This document shows positions 18,117-26,858 of a DNA stretch of 64,000 nt, piece after piece. The stretch lies in assembly GCF_000019185.1 (NCBI RefSeq), contig NC_010334.1, positions 1,860,001 to 1,924,000 on the forward strand. Reading direction: 5' to 3'. The notes under the pieces were generated by a model that was not told the origin of the DNA, did no database searches, and was given only the letters and a program-made list of their open reading frames with translations. Positions within the stretch are counted from its first letter, which is position 1. Each line of letters opens with the position of its first letter. The DNA comes from Shewanella halifaxensis HAW-EB4. Lineage in GTDB: Bacteria; Pseudomonadota; Gammaproteobacteria; Enterobacterales; Shewanellaceae. A program made the translations under genes and the position numbers.

Positions 18117-19064
18117 ATGTTACAGATTTTAAATGTTAAAGGCACAGTCAACTTCCTGCGCCATGCACTGCCAATCAGCATATTCTCTGCTGTATTAGTG
18201 CTAGGCTCAATTGCTACCTTAGCGACAAAAGGTATTAACTGGGGCCTAGACTTTACTGGCGGTACGGTTGTAGAGCTTGAGTTTTCTAAGCCAGCTAACC
18301 TAAGTGCGATTCGCACTAACCTTTCTACAGAGGCTGTTGGTGGCGCCGTGGTACAGAACTTTGGTTCTAGCCGCGACGTGCTTATTCGTCTTCCTGTAAA
18401 AGATGATTTTAAGAGCGTAGATCAAGTTAACGACGTCATGGATGCCGTGACTAAGCTTGATTCATCGGTTATTCAAAAGCGTGTCGAATTTGTTGGACCA
18501 CAGGTAGGTAAAGAACTTGCCGAGCAGGGCGGGTTAGCGGTTTTAGTCGCGCTAATCTGTATTCTGATCTATGTGTCATTCCGATTTGAATGGCGTTTAG
18601 CAGTTGGTTCGGTTGCGGCACTCGCGCACGATATTATCGTTACTTTAGGCGTATTTTCGCTGTTACAGCTTGAGTTCGATCTAACGGTATTAGCCGGTTT
18701 GTTAACCGTTGTGGGTTACTCGCTTAACGATACTATCGTGGTATTTGACCGTATTCGAGAGAACTTCCTAAAGTTGCGTAAGAGTACGCCTGAAGAAGTG
18801 GTTAATATTTCAATCACTCAGACCATGAGTCGTACTATTATTACAACTGGTACAACTTTGGTTGTGGTTGTCGCTTTGTTCCTTAAAGGTGGCACAATGA
18901 TCCACGGCTTTGCGACTGCATTGCTGATGGGTATTTTTGTGGGTACCTTCTCGTCAATCTATGTGGCGAGCTTCTTGGCTATCAAGCTAGGCATTAATCG
19001 TGAACACATGATGCCTGTTGAAATCGAGAAAGAAGGTGCAGATCAAGACGCATTGATGCCTTAA
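18117..19064 (+). CDS. secF: protein translocase subunit SecF
   Basis: A 315-residue partner of SecD. An N-terminal membrane helix is followed by GINWGLDFTGGT (the SecF counterpart of the SecD GG motif), a periplasmic domain and five membrane helices with VVGYSLNDTIVVFDRIREN, the conserved proton-path region. I use the ATG at 18117, which sits six bases after AAGGGGAAG, instead of the TTG two codons upstream. It ends the operon; a strong terminator follows. Confidence 0.98.
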   Translation: MLQILNVKGTVNFLRHALPISIFSAVLVLGSIATLATKGINWGLDFTGGTVVELEFSKPANLSAIRTNLSTEAVGGAVVQNFGSSRDVLIRLPVKDDFKSVDQVNDVMDAVTKLDSSVIQKRVEFVGPQVGKELAEQGGLAVLVALICILIYVSFRFEWRLAVGSVAALAHDIIVTLGVFSLLQLEFDLTVLAGLLTVVGYSLNDTIVVFDRIRENFLKLRKSTPEEVVNISITQTMSRTIITTGTTLVVVVALFLKGGTMIHGFATALLMGIFVGTFSSIYVASFLAIKLGINREHMMPVEIEKEGADQDALMP

Positions 19065-19077
19065 TCGGTATAAGCGT

Positions 19078-19106
19078 AAAAAAGCCACCGTTGAGGTGGC
19101 TTTTTT
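19078..19106 (+). terminator. intrinsic terminator of yajC-secDF
   Basis: AAAAAAGCCACC, loop GTTGA, GGTGGCTTTTTT: a near-perfect stem with A-run before and T-run after, 13 bp past the secF stop. Confidence 0.92.
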
Positions 19107-19320
19107 ATGCGCTATTGGATGGCAATTATCTTTAATTTTTTGTAAAAACGAGTATAAACCCCATCTATTCTGCCTAGGCTAAGTATTTTCTGCTGTTCGA
19201 AAAAGCAGCGCTCGACAGGCTTGATGATTTAGCGTTAGCATGTAAACCTATTTTTTAAATAGCGCTTATAGTGTCTTAACCCTAAATTTGCCAAATAGAG
19301 CAATAGCAGTAGGAAATAAC

Positions 19321-19638
19321 ATGGAAGAGCAAACACGATTAGTTGCAGCAGGGAATCTGCTAGAGGCTCATACCTGGAAGGGTATGCTGGAGTCTAGTGG
19401 CATACAGGTTGAGTTAAAAGGAGAGGCGCTATTGGGTGGTGTTGGCGAATTACCAACGGGTATTCAAAATGTTGAGCTTTGGGTCGCAGAGAGTCAATAT
19501 GAAAATGCTAAGACTCAAATGGCATCACTAAATGCGCAATGTCCCACATGGAAGTGTGTCAATTGCCATGAAATTAATGAATCAAGTTTCGAGCTCTGCT
19601 GGAATTGCAGTGCCGAACGCAGTGAGAAATACAGTTAA
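19321..19638 (+). CDS. DUF2007 domain protein with C4 zinc ribbon
   Basis: A 105-residue protein. The first 70 residues match the DUF2007 'putative signal transducing' fold (RLVAAGNLLEAHTWKGMLESSGI...), and the C terminus is a RanBP2-like zinc ribbon, WKCVNCHEINESSFELCWNC, with two CxxC pairs. The start is placed at the ATG behind AGGAAATAAC. It overlaps the rhodanese gene by one base (TTAATG), so they are coupled. No biochemical role is established for the domain; the zinc ribbon suggests protein or nucleic-acid contact. Confidence 0.85.
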   Translation: MEEQTRLVAAGNLLEAHTWKGMLESSGIQVELKGEALLGGVGELPTGIQNVELWVAESQYENAKTQMASLNAQCPTWKCVNCHEINESSFELCWNCSAERSEKYS

Positions 19639-19997
19639 TGAAACATAATCCGGCGTTTTTAGCTTTAGTAGAAAGTATTTTACCTCAGATCACCGAAGTG
19701 ACAGTTGAGCAATATCAGTCGATGGCAGGCTGGGATTTACTTGACGTTCGAGAAGACTCGGAGTGGCAACAAGGCCGCTTACCTAATTCACAACACCTAG
19801 GACGTGGTATTATCGAGAGAGACATTGAAACGCGTTTTCCCGATAAACAAAGCCCATTGGTTTTGTATTGTGGCGGTGGCTATCGTTCAGCACTGGCTGC
19901 AAATAACCTTCAAGTTATGGGTTATTCGAAAGTGGTATCGTTGGCGGGTGGTTATAAAGCGTGGCTTGAGCGAAAATTGCCGATAGAACACGACTAA
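19638..19997 (+). CDS. single-domain rhodanese-like sulfurtransferase
   Basis: A 119-residue cytoplasmic rhodanese. The active-site loop is YCGGGYRS with the persulfide-carrying Cys, preceded by the LLDVREDSEWQQG opening and followed by LAGGYKAW, all typical of GlpE/PspE-sized proteins. Its neighbours are a DUF2007 protein (overlapping) and a siroheme synthase 36 bp downstream, which hints at sulfur metabolism. The donor and acceptor are not known. No signal peptide is present. Confidence 0.93.
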   Translation: MKHNPAFLALVESILPQITEVTVEQYQSMAGWDLLDVREDSEWQQGRLPNSQHLGRGIIERDIETRFPDKQSPLVLYCGGGYRSALAANNLQVMGYSKVVSLAGGYKAWLERKLPIEHD

Positions 19998-20033
19998 ACA
20001 AGTCGTAAACTATCGCAAAGGTACAGCTCATCA

Positions 20034-20945
20034 ATGCAATATTTTCCGCTATTTATAGATACTCAATCACTTAAAGTACTTATAGTTGGGGCTGGTGATG
20101 TTGCCAGCTGCAAACTCGATCTGCTTAGCAGAACAGATGCGAATATTAGGGTTATTGCCATTGATGCATGCCAAGATGTTCTCAATTACGCACAGAGCAA
20201 GCGTATTAGCCTTGCGCTGCGAGCGGTCAATGAGTCAGATATTAAAGACTGCGATTTAGTTTACCTTTGCACTGCCAATACCGCGCTCAATGAGCGTCTT
20301 GCTGAAATAGCTAAAACGCAAGGGATCTGGGCTAATGTTGTCGATAACCCTAAGTTTTGCCGTTTTATCACCCCGTCAATTGTCGACAGAGGTCGATTAC
20401 AAATTGCCATCAGTACGGCGGGCGCTGCGCCAGTTTATGCTAGAGAGCTTAGATCCCGTTTAGAGTCTTGGTTGCCACTTTCTATTACACCGCTGTTTGA
20501 CTTTATTGCTGAGCGTCGAGAAGAAGTACAGCAACGCATACCGGTTTTTAAGCATCGAAGGGTATTCTGGGAGCAGTTTTTTAATCGCAATGCTTCCCGC
20601 TTTGACTCGGAAACTGAACGTCATTACCAAGAGAGTTTTGCTTCTAAGTCATCAATAGGGGAGTTAGTCTTGATTGATTGCAGTACTCCCGCAGACTTAT
20701 TACCTATTGGCGCTATGCCCTATCTACAGAAAATTGAAGTCACCTATTCAAAACAACCTGTGCCTTTTGAGCTTAACGAATTGCTAAGGCGAGATGCGAG
20801 TTTTTCTTGCTCTTATAATGATGAGAGCATTGGGCTACGACTCGCTGCAGGCGAATCATGCCTAGTCTATGGCGATACAGATGAGGTTTTAGGTTTAGCT
20901 CGTCGCTTTCCTAATGCCAAGTATTTAAAGCCAGGTAGCTTTTAA
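20034..20945 (+). CDS. precorrin-2 dehydrogenase / sirohydrochlorin ferrochelatase, CysG-N/Met8 type
   Basis: A 303-residue protein. Residues 1-150 are the NAD-binding siroheme synthase domain (LIVGAGDVASCKLDLL, VYLCTANTALNERLAEIA, WANVVDNPKFCRFITPS, LQIAISTAGAAPVYARELR), which oxidises precorrin-2 and inserts iron to form siroheme for sulfite/nitrite reductase. Residues 150-215 fit the helical dimerisation part. The last 90 residues do not show the SAM-dependent uroporphyrinogen methyltransferase motifs of full CysG, so that activity must come from another gene. The divergent C-tail may be a degenerate remnant. It follows a rhodanese gene in the same direction. Confidence 0.85.
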   Translation: MQYFPLFIDTQSLKVLIVGAGDVASCKLDLLSRTDANIRVIAIDACQDVLNYAQSKRISLALRAVNESDIKDCDLVYLCTANTALNERLAEIAKTQGIWANVVDNPKFCRFITPSIVDRGRLQIAISTAGAAPVYARELRSRLESWLPLSITPLFDFIAERREEVQQRIPVFKHRRVFWEQFFNRNASRFDSETERHYQESFASKSSIGELVLIDCSTPADLLPIGAMPYLQKIEVTYSKQPVPFELNELLRRDASFSCSYNDESIGLRLAAGESCLVYGDTDEVLGLARRFPNAKYLKPGSF

Positions 20946-21096
20946 CTCTAACTTACGAACACCGATATCGATGGGTATTCGCTTTCAGGAGATAATGAGA
21001 GTGCGTATTGGTATGGGGAGTTTTTAATTCTCGATTGTGTGCTCATCGCTTGATTTGAGGTAGACTTGGCGCAAACTCTTTTGTGAAACACTCCTA

Positions 21097-21642
21097 ATGG
21101 CTAAAAAAGCTACCGTATATAAAATTGCAATCCAAATCGCCGATATGGATCGTGGCTATTATCAAGATCATCAATTGACCGTTGCACAGCACCCGTCAGA
21201 AACCGATGAGCGCATGATGGTCAGATTACTTGCTTTTGCCATGAACGCCAGTGACTCACTGACGTTTAGTAAAGGACTGTGTGTTGATGACGAGCCAGAA
21301 CTTTGGGATAAGTCTTTATCAGATGAAATTAACCTTTGGGTTGAGTTTGGTCAAAGCGATGAGAAGTGGCTGCGTAAGGCTTGTGGCCGTGCTAAAGAAG
21401 TGCAACTGATCACTTATGGTGGTCGTAGTGTGCCTATCTGGTGGAAACAAAATGAAGCAGCATTTGAGCGTTATGACAACTTAACCGTTTGGAATATTCC
21501 AGAGGACTCAGTTAAAGCGATGGGGCAATTAGTGGGTCGCAATATGTCTTTGCAGTTTAATATCTGTGAAGGGCAGATCTGGATCTCTGATAATGATAAC
21601 AGCGTACTGGTTGAGCCTGAACTACTCAAAGGCGATAAGTAA
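21097..21642 (+). CDS. yaeQ: YaeQ family protein
   Basis: A 181-residue YaeQ homologue, recognised from KATVYKIAIQIADMDRGYYQDH, the HPSETDERMMVRLLAFA block and VPIWWKQN. The family has a PD-(D/E)xK nuclease-like fold in its crystal structures. It was once proposed to suppress loss of RfaH, but its true function is unresolved. Cytoplasmic, monocistronic, normal length. Followed by a shared terminator with the convergent cstA-type gene. Confidence 0.93.
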   Translation: MAKKATVYKIAIQIADMDRGYYQDHQLTVAQHPSETDERMMVRLLAFAMNASDSLTFSKGLCVDDEPELWDKSLSDEINLWVEFGQSDEKWLRKACGRAKEVQLITYGGRSVPIWWKQNEAAFERYDNLTVWNIPEDSVKAMGQLVGRNMSLQFNICEGQIWISDNDNSVLVEPELLKGDK

Positions 21643-21692
21643 GCTTACCCAATCCGCGGCGATATTAGCGAGCAACCCAAATTATGGGTATT

Positions 21693-21721
21693 AAAAAGCC
21701 AGTCAAATGACTGGCTTTTTT
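21693..21721. terminator. bidirectional intrinsic terminator (yaeQ / cstA-type)
   Basis: AAAAAGCCAGTC, AAAT, GACTGGCTTTTTT: perfect stem flanked by A- and T-runs, between two convergent genes, so usable on both strands. Confidence 0.92.
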
Positions 21722-21742
21722 ACACTTCAAATCAAATTTCGA

Positions 21743-23182
21743 TTAAGCCTCTTCAGCTACAACCTCTATTTCACCTTTGCCTTTAGTTTTTACAATAATC
21801 AAACCAGCAATGATGAGGGTTGATACGATACCTGCAACTGTCGATATAGTCATTGGTAAACCAGCACCTAGCGTTGGTGAGCTGAGTAGGAAGCTAATTA
21901 CAACGGTAGTCATAAACATGGCTGGAGCTGTACAGATCCAGTGGAACTTATTATGACGAAGTAGATAAGCAGAAGCTGTCCATAACATCATTACCGCGGT
22001 AGCTTGGTTTGCTACACCGAAGTAACGCCAAATGACACCAAAATCGACTTGAGTAAGTAATGCACCTGCAACAAATAGTGGGATGGCAAACATTAAACGC
22101 TTTGGTAGCTCTGTTTGTGGCATTTTGAAGAACTCAGCCAAAATCAGACGAGCACTACGGAACGCGGTGTCACCCGAGGTGATAGGCAATACGATTACAC
22201 CCAATACCGCTAAGAATCCGCCTACTGCGCCTAGAAGACCAGTAGATGCTTCGTAAACCACGTTTGCAGGGTTACCCGCCATGCCAGCATTTAAGCCTTC
22301 AACACCGCCGAAGAAAGACAAGGCAATAGCACACCAGATAAGTGCGATAATACCTTCACCAATCATTGCGCCGTAGAATACAAAGCGGCCATTCGACTCG
22401 TTTTCAACACAACGTGCCATGAGGGGTGATTGAGTTGCGTGGAAACCAGAAATTGCACCACAAGCGATGGTGATGAATAGGGCTGGCCATAATGGCATAT
22501 CGTTCGGATTAAGGTTGGTTAGGAAGTCACCTGCTTCAACACCAGGAAGTAAGGTATGTTCACTAGAAACAATCAACGCGATAGTTAAACCAACTGACAT
22601 GAACACCAGTAATGCGCCAAAGAAGGGGTATAGACGACCAATAATCTTGTCTACAGGAACGATTGTTGCGAGCAAGTAATATACGAAGATGATACCAACG
22701 AAAATGCTTAAATCCCAACCTGTCAGCTTAGCTAAAAGGCCAGCTGGAGCTGATATAAATACCACACCAACTAATAGCAGCAAGATAATCGCAAACACGT
22801 TCATAAAGTGCTTAGCACCTTTACCTAGGTATTTACCGGCAAGGCTTGGTACTGACTCGCCGTTGTTACGTATTGATAGCATGCCAGAGAAGTAATCGTG
22901 AACGGCACCAGCAAAAATACAACCGAGTACGATCCAAAGCATCGCTGCAGGGCCGTAAAGTGCACCCAGGATAGGGCCGAAGATGGGTCCTACACCTGCA
23001 ATATTGAGTAACTGGATTAGGTAAACTTTACCTTTAGAGATAGGGACGTAATCGACACCGTCAGTCTTGGTGAAAGCTGGGGTTTGACGCTTTGTATTGA
23101 TGCCAAAAACCTTTTCGACAAATGCGCCATAAATAAAATAGCCACCGATTAACAGACCGATGCATAGAAAAAACCATGTCAT
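21743..23182 (-). CDS. CstA-family carbon starvation / pyruvate-type transporter, short form
   Basis: A 479-residue polytopic inner-membrane protein (PF02554-type CstA). Signature blocks are GVDYVPISKGKVYLIQLLNIAGVGPIFGPI (read in two pieces), AGAVHDYFSGMLSIRNNGES and SGFHATQSPLMARCVENE. E. coli CstA and BtsT are about 700 residues, so this is the short group that lacks the long C-terminal extension. BtsT and CstA import pyruvate (CstA also peptides). The adjacent LytS/LytTR genes and BtsR-like repeats in its promoter (23255-23303) suggest a pyruvate-responsive transporter, an inference from context. Confidence 0.9.
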   Translation of the reverse strand: MTWFFLCIGLLIGGYFIYGAFVEKVFGINTKRQTPAFTKTDGVDYVPISKGKVYLIQLLNIAGVGPIFGPILGALYGPAAMLWIVLGCIFAGAVHDYFSGMLSIRNNGESVPSLAGKYLGKGAKHFMNVFAIILLLLVGVVFISAPAGLLAKLTGWDLSIFVGIIFVYYLLATIVPVDKIIGRLYPFFGALLVFMSVGLTIALIVSSEHTLLPGVEAGDFLTNLNPNDMPLWPALFITIACGAISGFHATQSPLMARCVENESNGRFVFYGAMIGEGIIALIWCAIALSFFGGVEGLNAGMAGNPANVVYEASTGLLGAVGGFLAVLGVIVLPITSGDTAFRSARLILAEFFKMPQTELPKRLMFAIPLFVAGALLTQVDFGVIWRYFGVANQATAVMMLWTASAYLLRHNKFHWICTAPAMFMTTVVISFLLSSPTLGAGLPMTISTVAGIVSTLIIAGLIIVKTKGKGEIEVVAEEA

Positions 23183-23254
23183 AATATTAACTCGCTAAAC
23201 TTAAAATTGTGCGGAGTGTAAACTTATTTATGGCTTCGGAAAGTTGCAAATAGC

Positions 23255-23303
23255 TAAGCGGTCAAATTGCTAAGGTCAGTGGTTGTATGCTGACCTTAGC
23301 GGT
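23255..23303 (-). promoter_or_regulatory. candidate BtsR/LytTR direct-repeat binding sites upstream of the CstA-type gene
   Basis: On the minus strand, 73-121 bp before the CstA-type start codon, there are three related octamers: ACCGCTAA, ACCACTGA and ACCGCTTA. The last two are spaced by exactly 13 bp. The known E. coli BtsR (YehT) target at btsT is two copies of ACC(G/A)CT(C/T)A separated by 13 bp; the third octamer matches fully and the second has one mismatch. The block also contains a perfect 11-bp inverted repeat (23269-23300), which could be a coincidental consequence of the repeats or a transcript hairpin after btsR. Confidence 0.65.
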
Positions 23304-23317
23304 TGAACTTTTTATCG

Positions 23318-24028
23318 TTACTGGAACCCAAAAAGTTGTTTGAGTTGCTTCAAGTAGCGCCTAGATACAGGAACCTTAGCGCCAGAGCGTGTTGTTACCT
23401 CGGCGCCAGCCTCTTGCAGTTCGATTTCGGCAATGGCTGTCGGGGCGATTAAATACTGCCGGTGACAATAGATGAGTGAGGTTTTTTCCTCCAGTACTCT
23501 GAGTGTCATATGGGTATGTACAAGTTCGTTGCTGGTTACAACGTGCACGCCGCTCATATCGCTATAAATAAATTGCACCGAGTCGGTTGCTACGACCTTT
23601 AATCTGTTGCCACAAAAGCAGGGAATATGCTCAAGCTTCTTGCTGGCGATAGGGCCCAGTAGTTTCGGCGTCAAATCTTTACGCAATCGCGCTAAGGTAT
23701 TAGCAAAGCGAGTATCTTCAATCGGTTTCAATAGGTAATCGAAAGCCTGTTTCTCAAATGCTGTGATGGCGTATTCATCAAATGCTGTCACAAACACGAT
23801 TCTTGGTAAGTTATCAGGATCCAGCATCGTTGCAAGCTCAAGGCCTGATATCTTCGGCATCTGAATATCTAAGAAGATTAGCTGAGGTTTAAATTTTGTA
23901 ATGGCTTGCATAGCCTCTACGGCATTGCTGCATTGAGCTAACACTTCAAAGTCAGGTTCATTCTCAAGCAAAATCGCAAGCTCGTCTCTGGCGTAAGGTT
24001 CGTCGTCAATTATGATGCAGCTAATCAA
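23318..24028 (-). CDS. btsR: LytTR-family response regulator (BtsR/YehT-like)
   Basis: A 236-residue response regulator. The receiver domain (residues 1-120) has acidic DDE at 8-10, phospho-acceptor Asp54 in FLDIQMP and the FVTAFDEYAITAFE...LLKP switch region. The LytTR DNA-binding domain (about 135-235) includes YSDMSGVHVVTS and FIYCHRQYLI-type motifs (here LIYCHRQYLIAP). It lies 3 bp downstream of the histidine kinase gene and next to the transporter it probably controls, the same functional triad as BtsS/BtsR/BtsT in E. coli, where the pair senses pyruvate. The regulator could instead be PyrR/YpdB-like; the promoter repeats favour BtsR. Confidence 0.88.
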   Translation of the reverse strand: MISCIIIDDEPYARDELAILLENEPDFEVLAQCSNAVEAMQAITKFKPQLIFLDIQMPKISGLELATMLDPDNLPRIVFVTAFDEYAITAFEKQAFDYLLKPIEDTRFANTLARLRKDLTPKLLGPIASKKLEHIPCFCGNRLKVVATDSVQFIYSDMSGVHVVTSNELVHTHMTLRVLEEKTSLIYCHRQYLIAPTAIAEIELQEAGAEVTTRSGAKVPVSRRYLKQLKQLFGFQ

Positions 24029-24031
24029 GGT

Positions 24032-25705
24032 TTAAGATCCCATTATAGGTAGGTGAATACTGATTGTAGTGTATTGGTTCGGCTCAAACTCAATGGCAAT
24101 ACCGAACTGAGCGCCAAACATGTTTTGAATTCGCTTATCGACGATATTCATGCCTAACCCTTCGCTATCGGTCTTGGGTTTATAAAGGCCTGCATTGTCT
24201 GTGACAGAAAGCAGTAATGTCTCATCGGGGAGTTGCTCACCTTTAACCGTGATGATGCCTGAACTTAGCATGTTTGAAGTGCCGTGTTTGACCGCATTCT
24301 CGATGATTGGCTGCAGGGTAAAGGCAGGAAGTTTGCAGTGCAATAAAGATTTTGGAATATCGATATTGACCGTTAACTTATCGATAAAGCGTGCTTTTTC
24401 GATAGTCAGGTAGGAGTCGATATGCTCAAGTTCGTCGGCTAGCGTGACGAGGCCTGTGGTGCGTTTTAAGTTGATCCGCAAAAATTGTGATAGATTCTGA
24501 ATAAGTTGACGCGCCGTATCGGGATCGCGGCGGATAATTGCTGCGATAGTATTTAAGGCATTAAATAAAAAGTGTGGATTTACTTGAGCCTGCAATAATT
24601 TAAGCTCGGCTTGAGTGAGTAAGTTTTGCTGAGCGGCAAAGCGGCCATAAAGGATCTGGTTTGATAGTAGTCGGCCGAGACCTTCGCCTAAGGTTTTATT
24701 GATATTGAGAAACAGCTTTTTCTTCGGCTCGTACAGTTTGATGGTTCCGATGACTTCGGCATCAGATCTAAGCGGGATCACTAAGCTGGACCCTAGCTGA
24801 CAATTGTTTGATATTGAGCAGGAGTAGGGGACATTGACACCATCTGCGAACATGACTCTGTCTTGCTCAATGGCATCTTGAGTTATTTTCGAAGAGATAG
24901 GAGTGCCAGCGATATGGTGATCGTCACCAATGCCGATAAAGGCTAGAAGCTTTTCAGTGTCGGTGATTGCAACTGCGCCGACTTGGGTTTCCTCGATTAC
25001 AATTTGTGCCACTTGCTTGCTTGTTTCTTCGTTAAATCCGGTAGATAGAATACCAACACTCCGCTCTGCAATACGTAGAGATTGGGTCGAAAATACCGAT
25101 GACATCTTGTCATACATGGCTTTTTGGTCGCGGATAATGCTCATAAATAGCGCTGCACCTATGGAGTTAATCAGTAGCATTGGTAGCGCAATTTGTTCCA
25201 CTAAAACCCAAGCGTCAGTAAATGGTTTTGCTACCAACAAAATAATTAGCATCTGCATGACTTCGGCTGCAAAGGTAATGATGCATACCATCAGTGGCGA
25301 ATAGATAAGCTCCTGTTGGCCAATTCTACGTAGATAGTAGCTAAATAAGCCCGCAGAAAAACCTTCTAGTGTTGTAGAGATAGCACAGGCCAAATCGGTA
25401 AAACCACCCATGCTGTAACGGTGTAATCCGCCCGTCAGGCCAACTAATAAGCCTGTGACGGGGCCTCCGAGTAATCCTCCGAGTACGGCGCCCATCGCTC
25501 GAGTATTGGCAATGGCGTCATTGGTTTGCTCACCAAAGTAGGTGGCCATGATGCAAAAGCCTGAGAAAATGAAATAGATATAAATTTTATGTGGTAAGCG
25601 AGTCGCGGCTTCGGTGAAGACTTTAAAGAAGGGAGTTTTACTCACAAGGTAAACAATTACCATATACAGGCTCATCTGCTGTGTAAGTAACAAAATTAGC
25701 GACAT
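24032..25705 (-). CDS. btsS: LytS/BtsS-type sensor histidine kinase
   Basis: A 557-residue membrane kinase. The N-terminal 200 residues form the 5TM-LYT domain with about six hydrophobic segments and the GLLGGPVTGLLVGLTGGLHR motif. A GAF-like region follows (about 215-360). The kinase core carries the phospho-accepting histidine in QVNPHFLFNALNT near residue 377, and an ATP-binding N box LQPIIENAVKHG with a G box GLGMNIVDKRI. This is the LytS/YpdA/YehU subclass. BtsS of E. coli binds extracellular pyruvate with high affinity. Three bases separate it from the regulator gene, so they form one operon. Confidence 0.9.
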   Translation of the reverse strand: MSLILLLTQQMSLYMVIVYLVSKTPFFKVFTEAATRLPHKIYIYFIFSGFCIMATYFGEQTNDAIANTRAMGAVLGGLLGGPVTGLLVGLTGGLHRYSMGGFTDLACAISTTLEGFSAGLFSYYLRRIGQQELIYSPLMVCIITFAAEVMQMLIILLVAKPFTDAWVLVEQIALPMLLINSIGAALFMSIIRDQKAMYDKMSSVFSTQSLRIAERSVGILSTGFNEETSKQVAQIVIEETQVGAVAITDTEKLLAFIGIGDDHHIAGTPISSKITQDAIEQDRVMFADGVNVPYSCSISNNCQLGSSLVIPLRSDAEVIGTIKLYEPKKKLFLNINKTLGEGLGRLLSNQILYGRFAAQQNLLTQAELKLLQAQVNPHFLFNALNTIAAIIRRDPDTARQLIQNLSQFLRINLKRTTGLVTLADELEHIDSYLTIEKARFIDKLTVNIDIPKSLLHCKLPAFTLQPIIENAVKHGTSNMLSSGIITVKGEQLPDETLLLSVTDNAGLYKPKTDSEGLGMNIVDKRIQNMFGAQFGIAIEFEPNQYTTISIHLPIMGS

Positions 25706-25945
25706 GAAAAACTCACTTTGAATAGTAATGTGATATTAGCTGTATAGACTTGGTTATCATCAACGAAGCTGCCGATAGCTAGTTTACGCGGTTTATGCAA
25801 AATCAAATACTTAATATAGTGTGCATCATGGCTATTTTCCTACAAAAATTGAGTAGGAATGGCGTGAGTGCTAACCAGGTCAAAGTTTTGTGCTCTTAGA
25901 TAGCGTATAAAACGCCTAATATATGCAGCTTATTAAAGAGGGAAT

Positions 25946-26188
25946 ATGTCAGAATCTATCCATGGTCACCAAGTAATGGAGCTTATGCTTGCTCACGGTC
26001 AATCATTAACCAAAGAAGCACTTAAGGCACTTATGCACAAAGAGTTTGGTGAGCAGGCTCATTATCACACATGCTCGGCTCAAGAGATGAATGCTGATGA
26101 GTTAATCGCTTTTTTAGAGAAAAAAGGCAAGTTTATCCACTCTGAAAATGGTATCGAGACCGCTGCAGATAGGATCTGTAATCATTAA
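25946..26188 (+). CDS. yecH: YecH family (DUF2492) metal-binding protein
   Basis: An 80-residue protein nearly colinear with E. coli YecH: SIHGHQVMELM at the start, FGEQAHYHTCSAQEMNADELIAF in the middle and a KGKF...ICNH end. Conserved His and Cys residues (HGH, HTC, CNH) are thought to bind metal, but no function is established. AGAGGGAAT ribosome site. Monocistronic; a 12-bp perfect hairpin lies between it and the convergent PilZ gene. Confidence 0.92.
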   Translation: MSESIHGHQVMELMLAHGQSLTKEALKALMHKEFGEQAHYHTCSAQEMNADELIAFLEKKGKFIHSENGIETAADRICNH

Positions 26189-26313
26189 CGATAGAATGGT
26201 TTTTTAAACCAGAGCTTAATTTTAATGATTTGGTAGGTTAGCTTTAGTCACCTCAGCGAGCTTACCCATAGAAGCCTCGTTATTGTGAACCCCTGCGCCA
26301 GCATGTTCTAACC

Positions 26314-26340
26314 AACAAGCCTAACAATGTTAGGCTTGTT
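26314..26340. terminator. hairpin between yecH and the PilZ gene
   Basis: Perfect 12-bp stem AACAAGCCTAAC/GTTAGGCTTGTT around AAT, followed by TTGTTT on the plus strand. It lies between convergent genes. Confidence 0.7.
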
Positions 26341-26373
26341 TTGTTTCCAGCAAAGGCTCTTTTTTGTGAAGCA

Positions 26374-26664
26374 TTAAATAAGCTGTAAAGCGATATGGAA
26401 GGTTAATTCTTCAGGATTTGTGCAGCGACAAACTTGTCCCTTTATGGTGTTTTGGTTATCGCAGCCTTCATTAAAGGTGATCTCTATTAAACTTCCTAAC
26501 GCAATCTCTTGTTTGTGCTTTAGCAGAGCGCCGTGACGTGAAAGATCGATGCAAATAGCGGAGTTCAATTGTGGGTTAATATCATCATGCACTTTGATCG
26601 CGACTGATTCACCTTCCATGTCGAGTCTTTTTGAGGTCCGTCTTTCTTCTTGATAGTTTTCCAT
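26374..26664 (-). CDS. single-domain PilZ protein, probable c-di-GMP receptor
   Basis: A 96-residue PilZ domain protein. Both c-di-GMP contact motifs are present: RxxxR in RRTSKR near the N terminus and D/NxSxxG in DLSRHG around residues 43-48. The remainder predicts a small beta-barrel. Such stand-alone PilZ proteins relay c-di-GMP levels to motility or surface targets. The gene is isolated and its partner cannot be inferred. AGGAAAT ribosome site 5 bp before the start. Confidence 0.87.
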   Translation of the reverse strand: MENYQEERRTSKRLDMEGESVAIKVHDDINPQLNSAICIDLSRHGALLKHKQEIALGSLIEITFNEGCDNQNTIKGQVCRCTNPEELTFHIALQLI

Positions 26665-26825
26665 ACTATTTCCTCATTCCTTTGTTTACTTTTCTCAATC
26701 ATCTTGATGTAGCAGTGTTTACATACAATGTCTGTTTAACTGTAAATGTAATAGCTTATACAATAACGCTATCACATAAAGTAGTCGTTGCTGTATTTTA
26801 AGCTAGGTTTTTTGATCCCAGAATT

Positions 26826-26855
26826 AAAACGCTCGAAGAGGGCTTCGAGCGTTTT
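26826..26855 (-). terminator. intrinsic terminator of psiE
   Basis: Perfect 13-bp stem (AAAACGCTCGAAG/CTTCGAGCGTTTT, loop AGGG), lying 4 bp beyond the minus-strand psiE stop and followed in that direction by TTTTAATT. Confidence 0.85.
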
Positions 26856-26858
26856 GGT

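Noticed and set aside
23269..23300. Terminator of btsSR
   Set aside because: The 11-bp inverted repeat has no T-run on the minus strand and is better explained by the overlapping regulator repeats.
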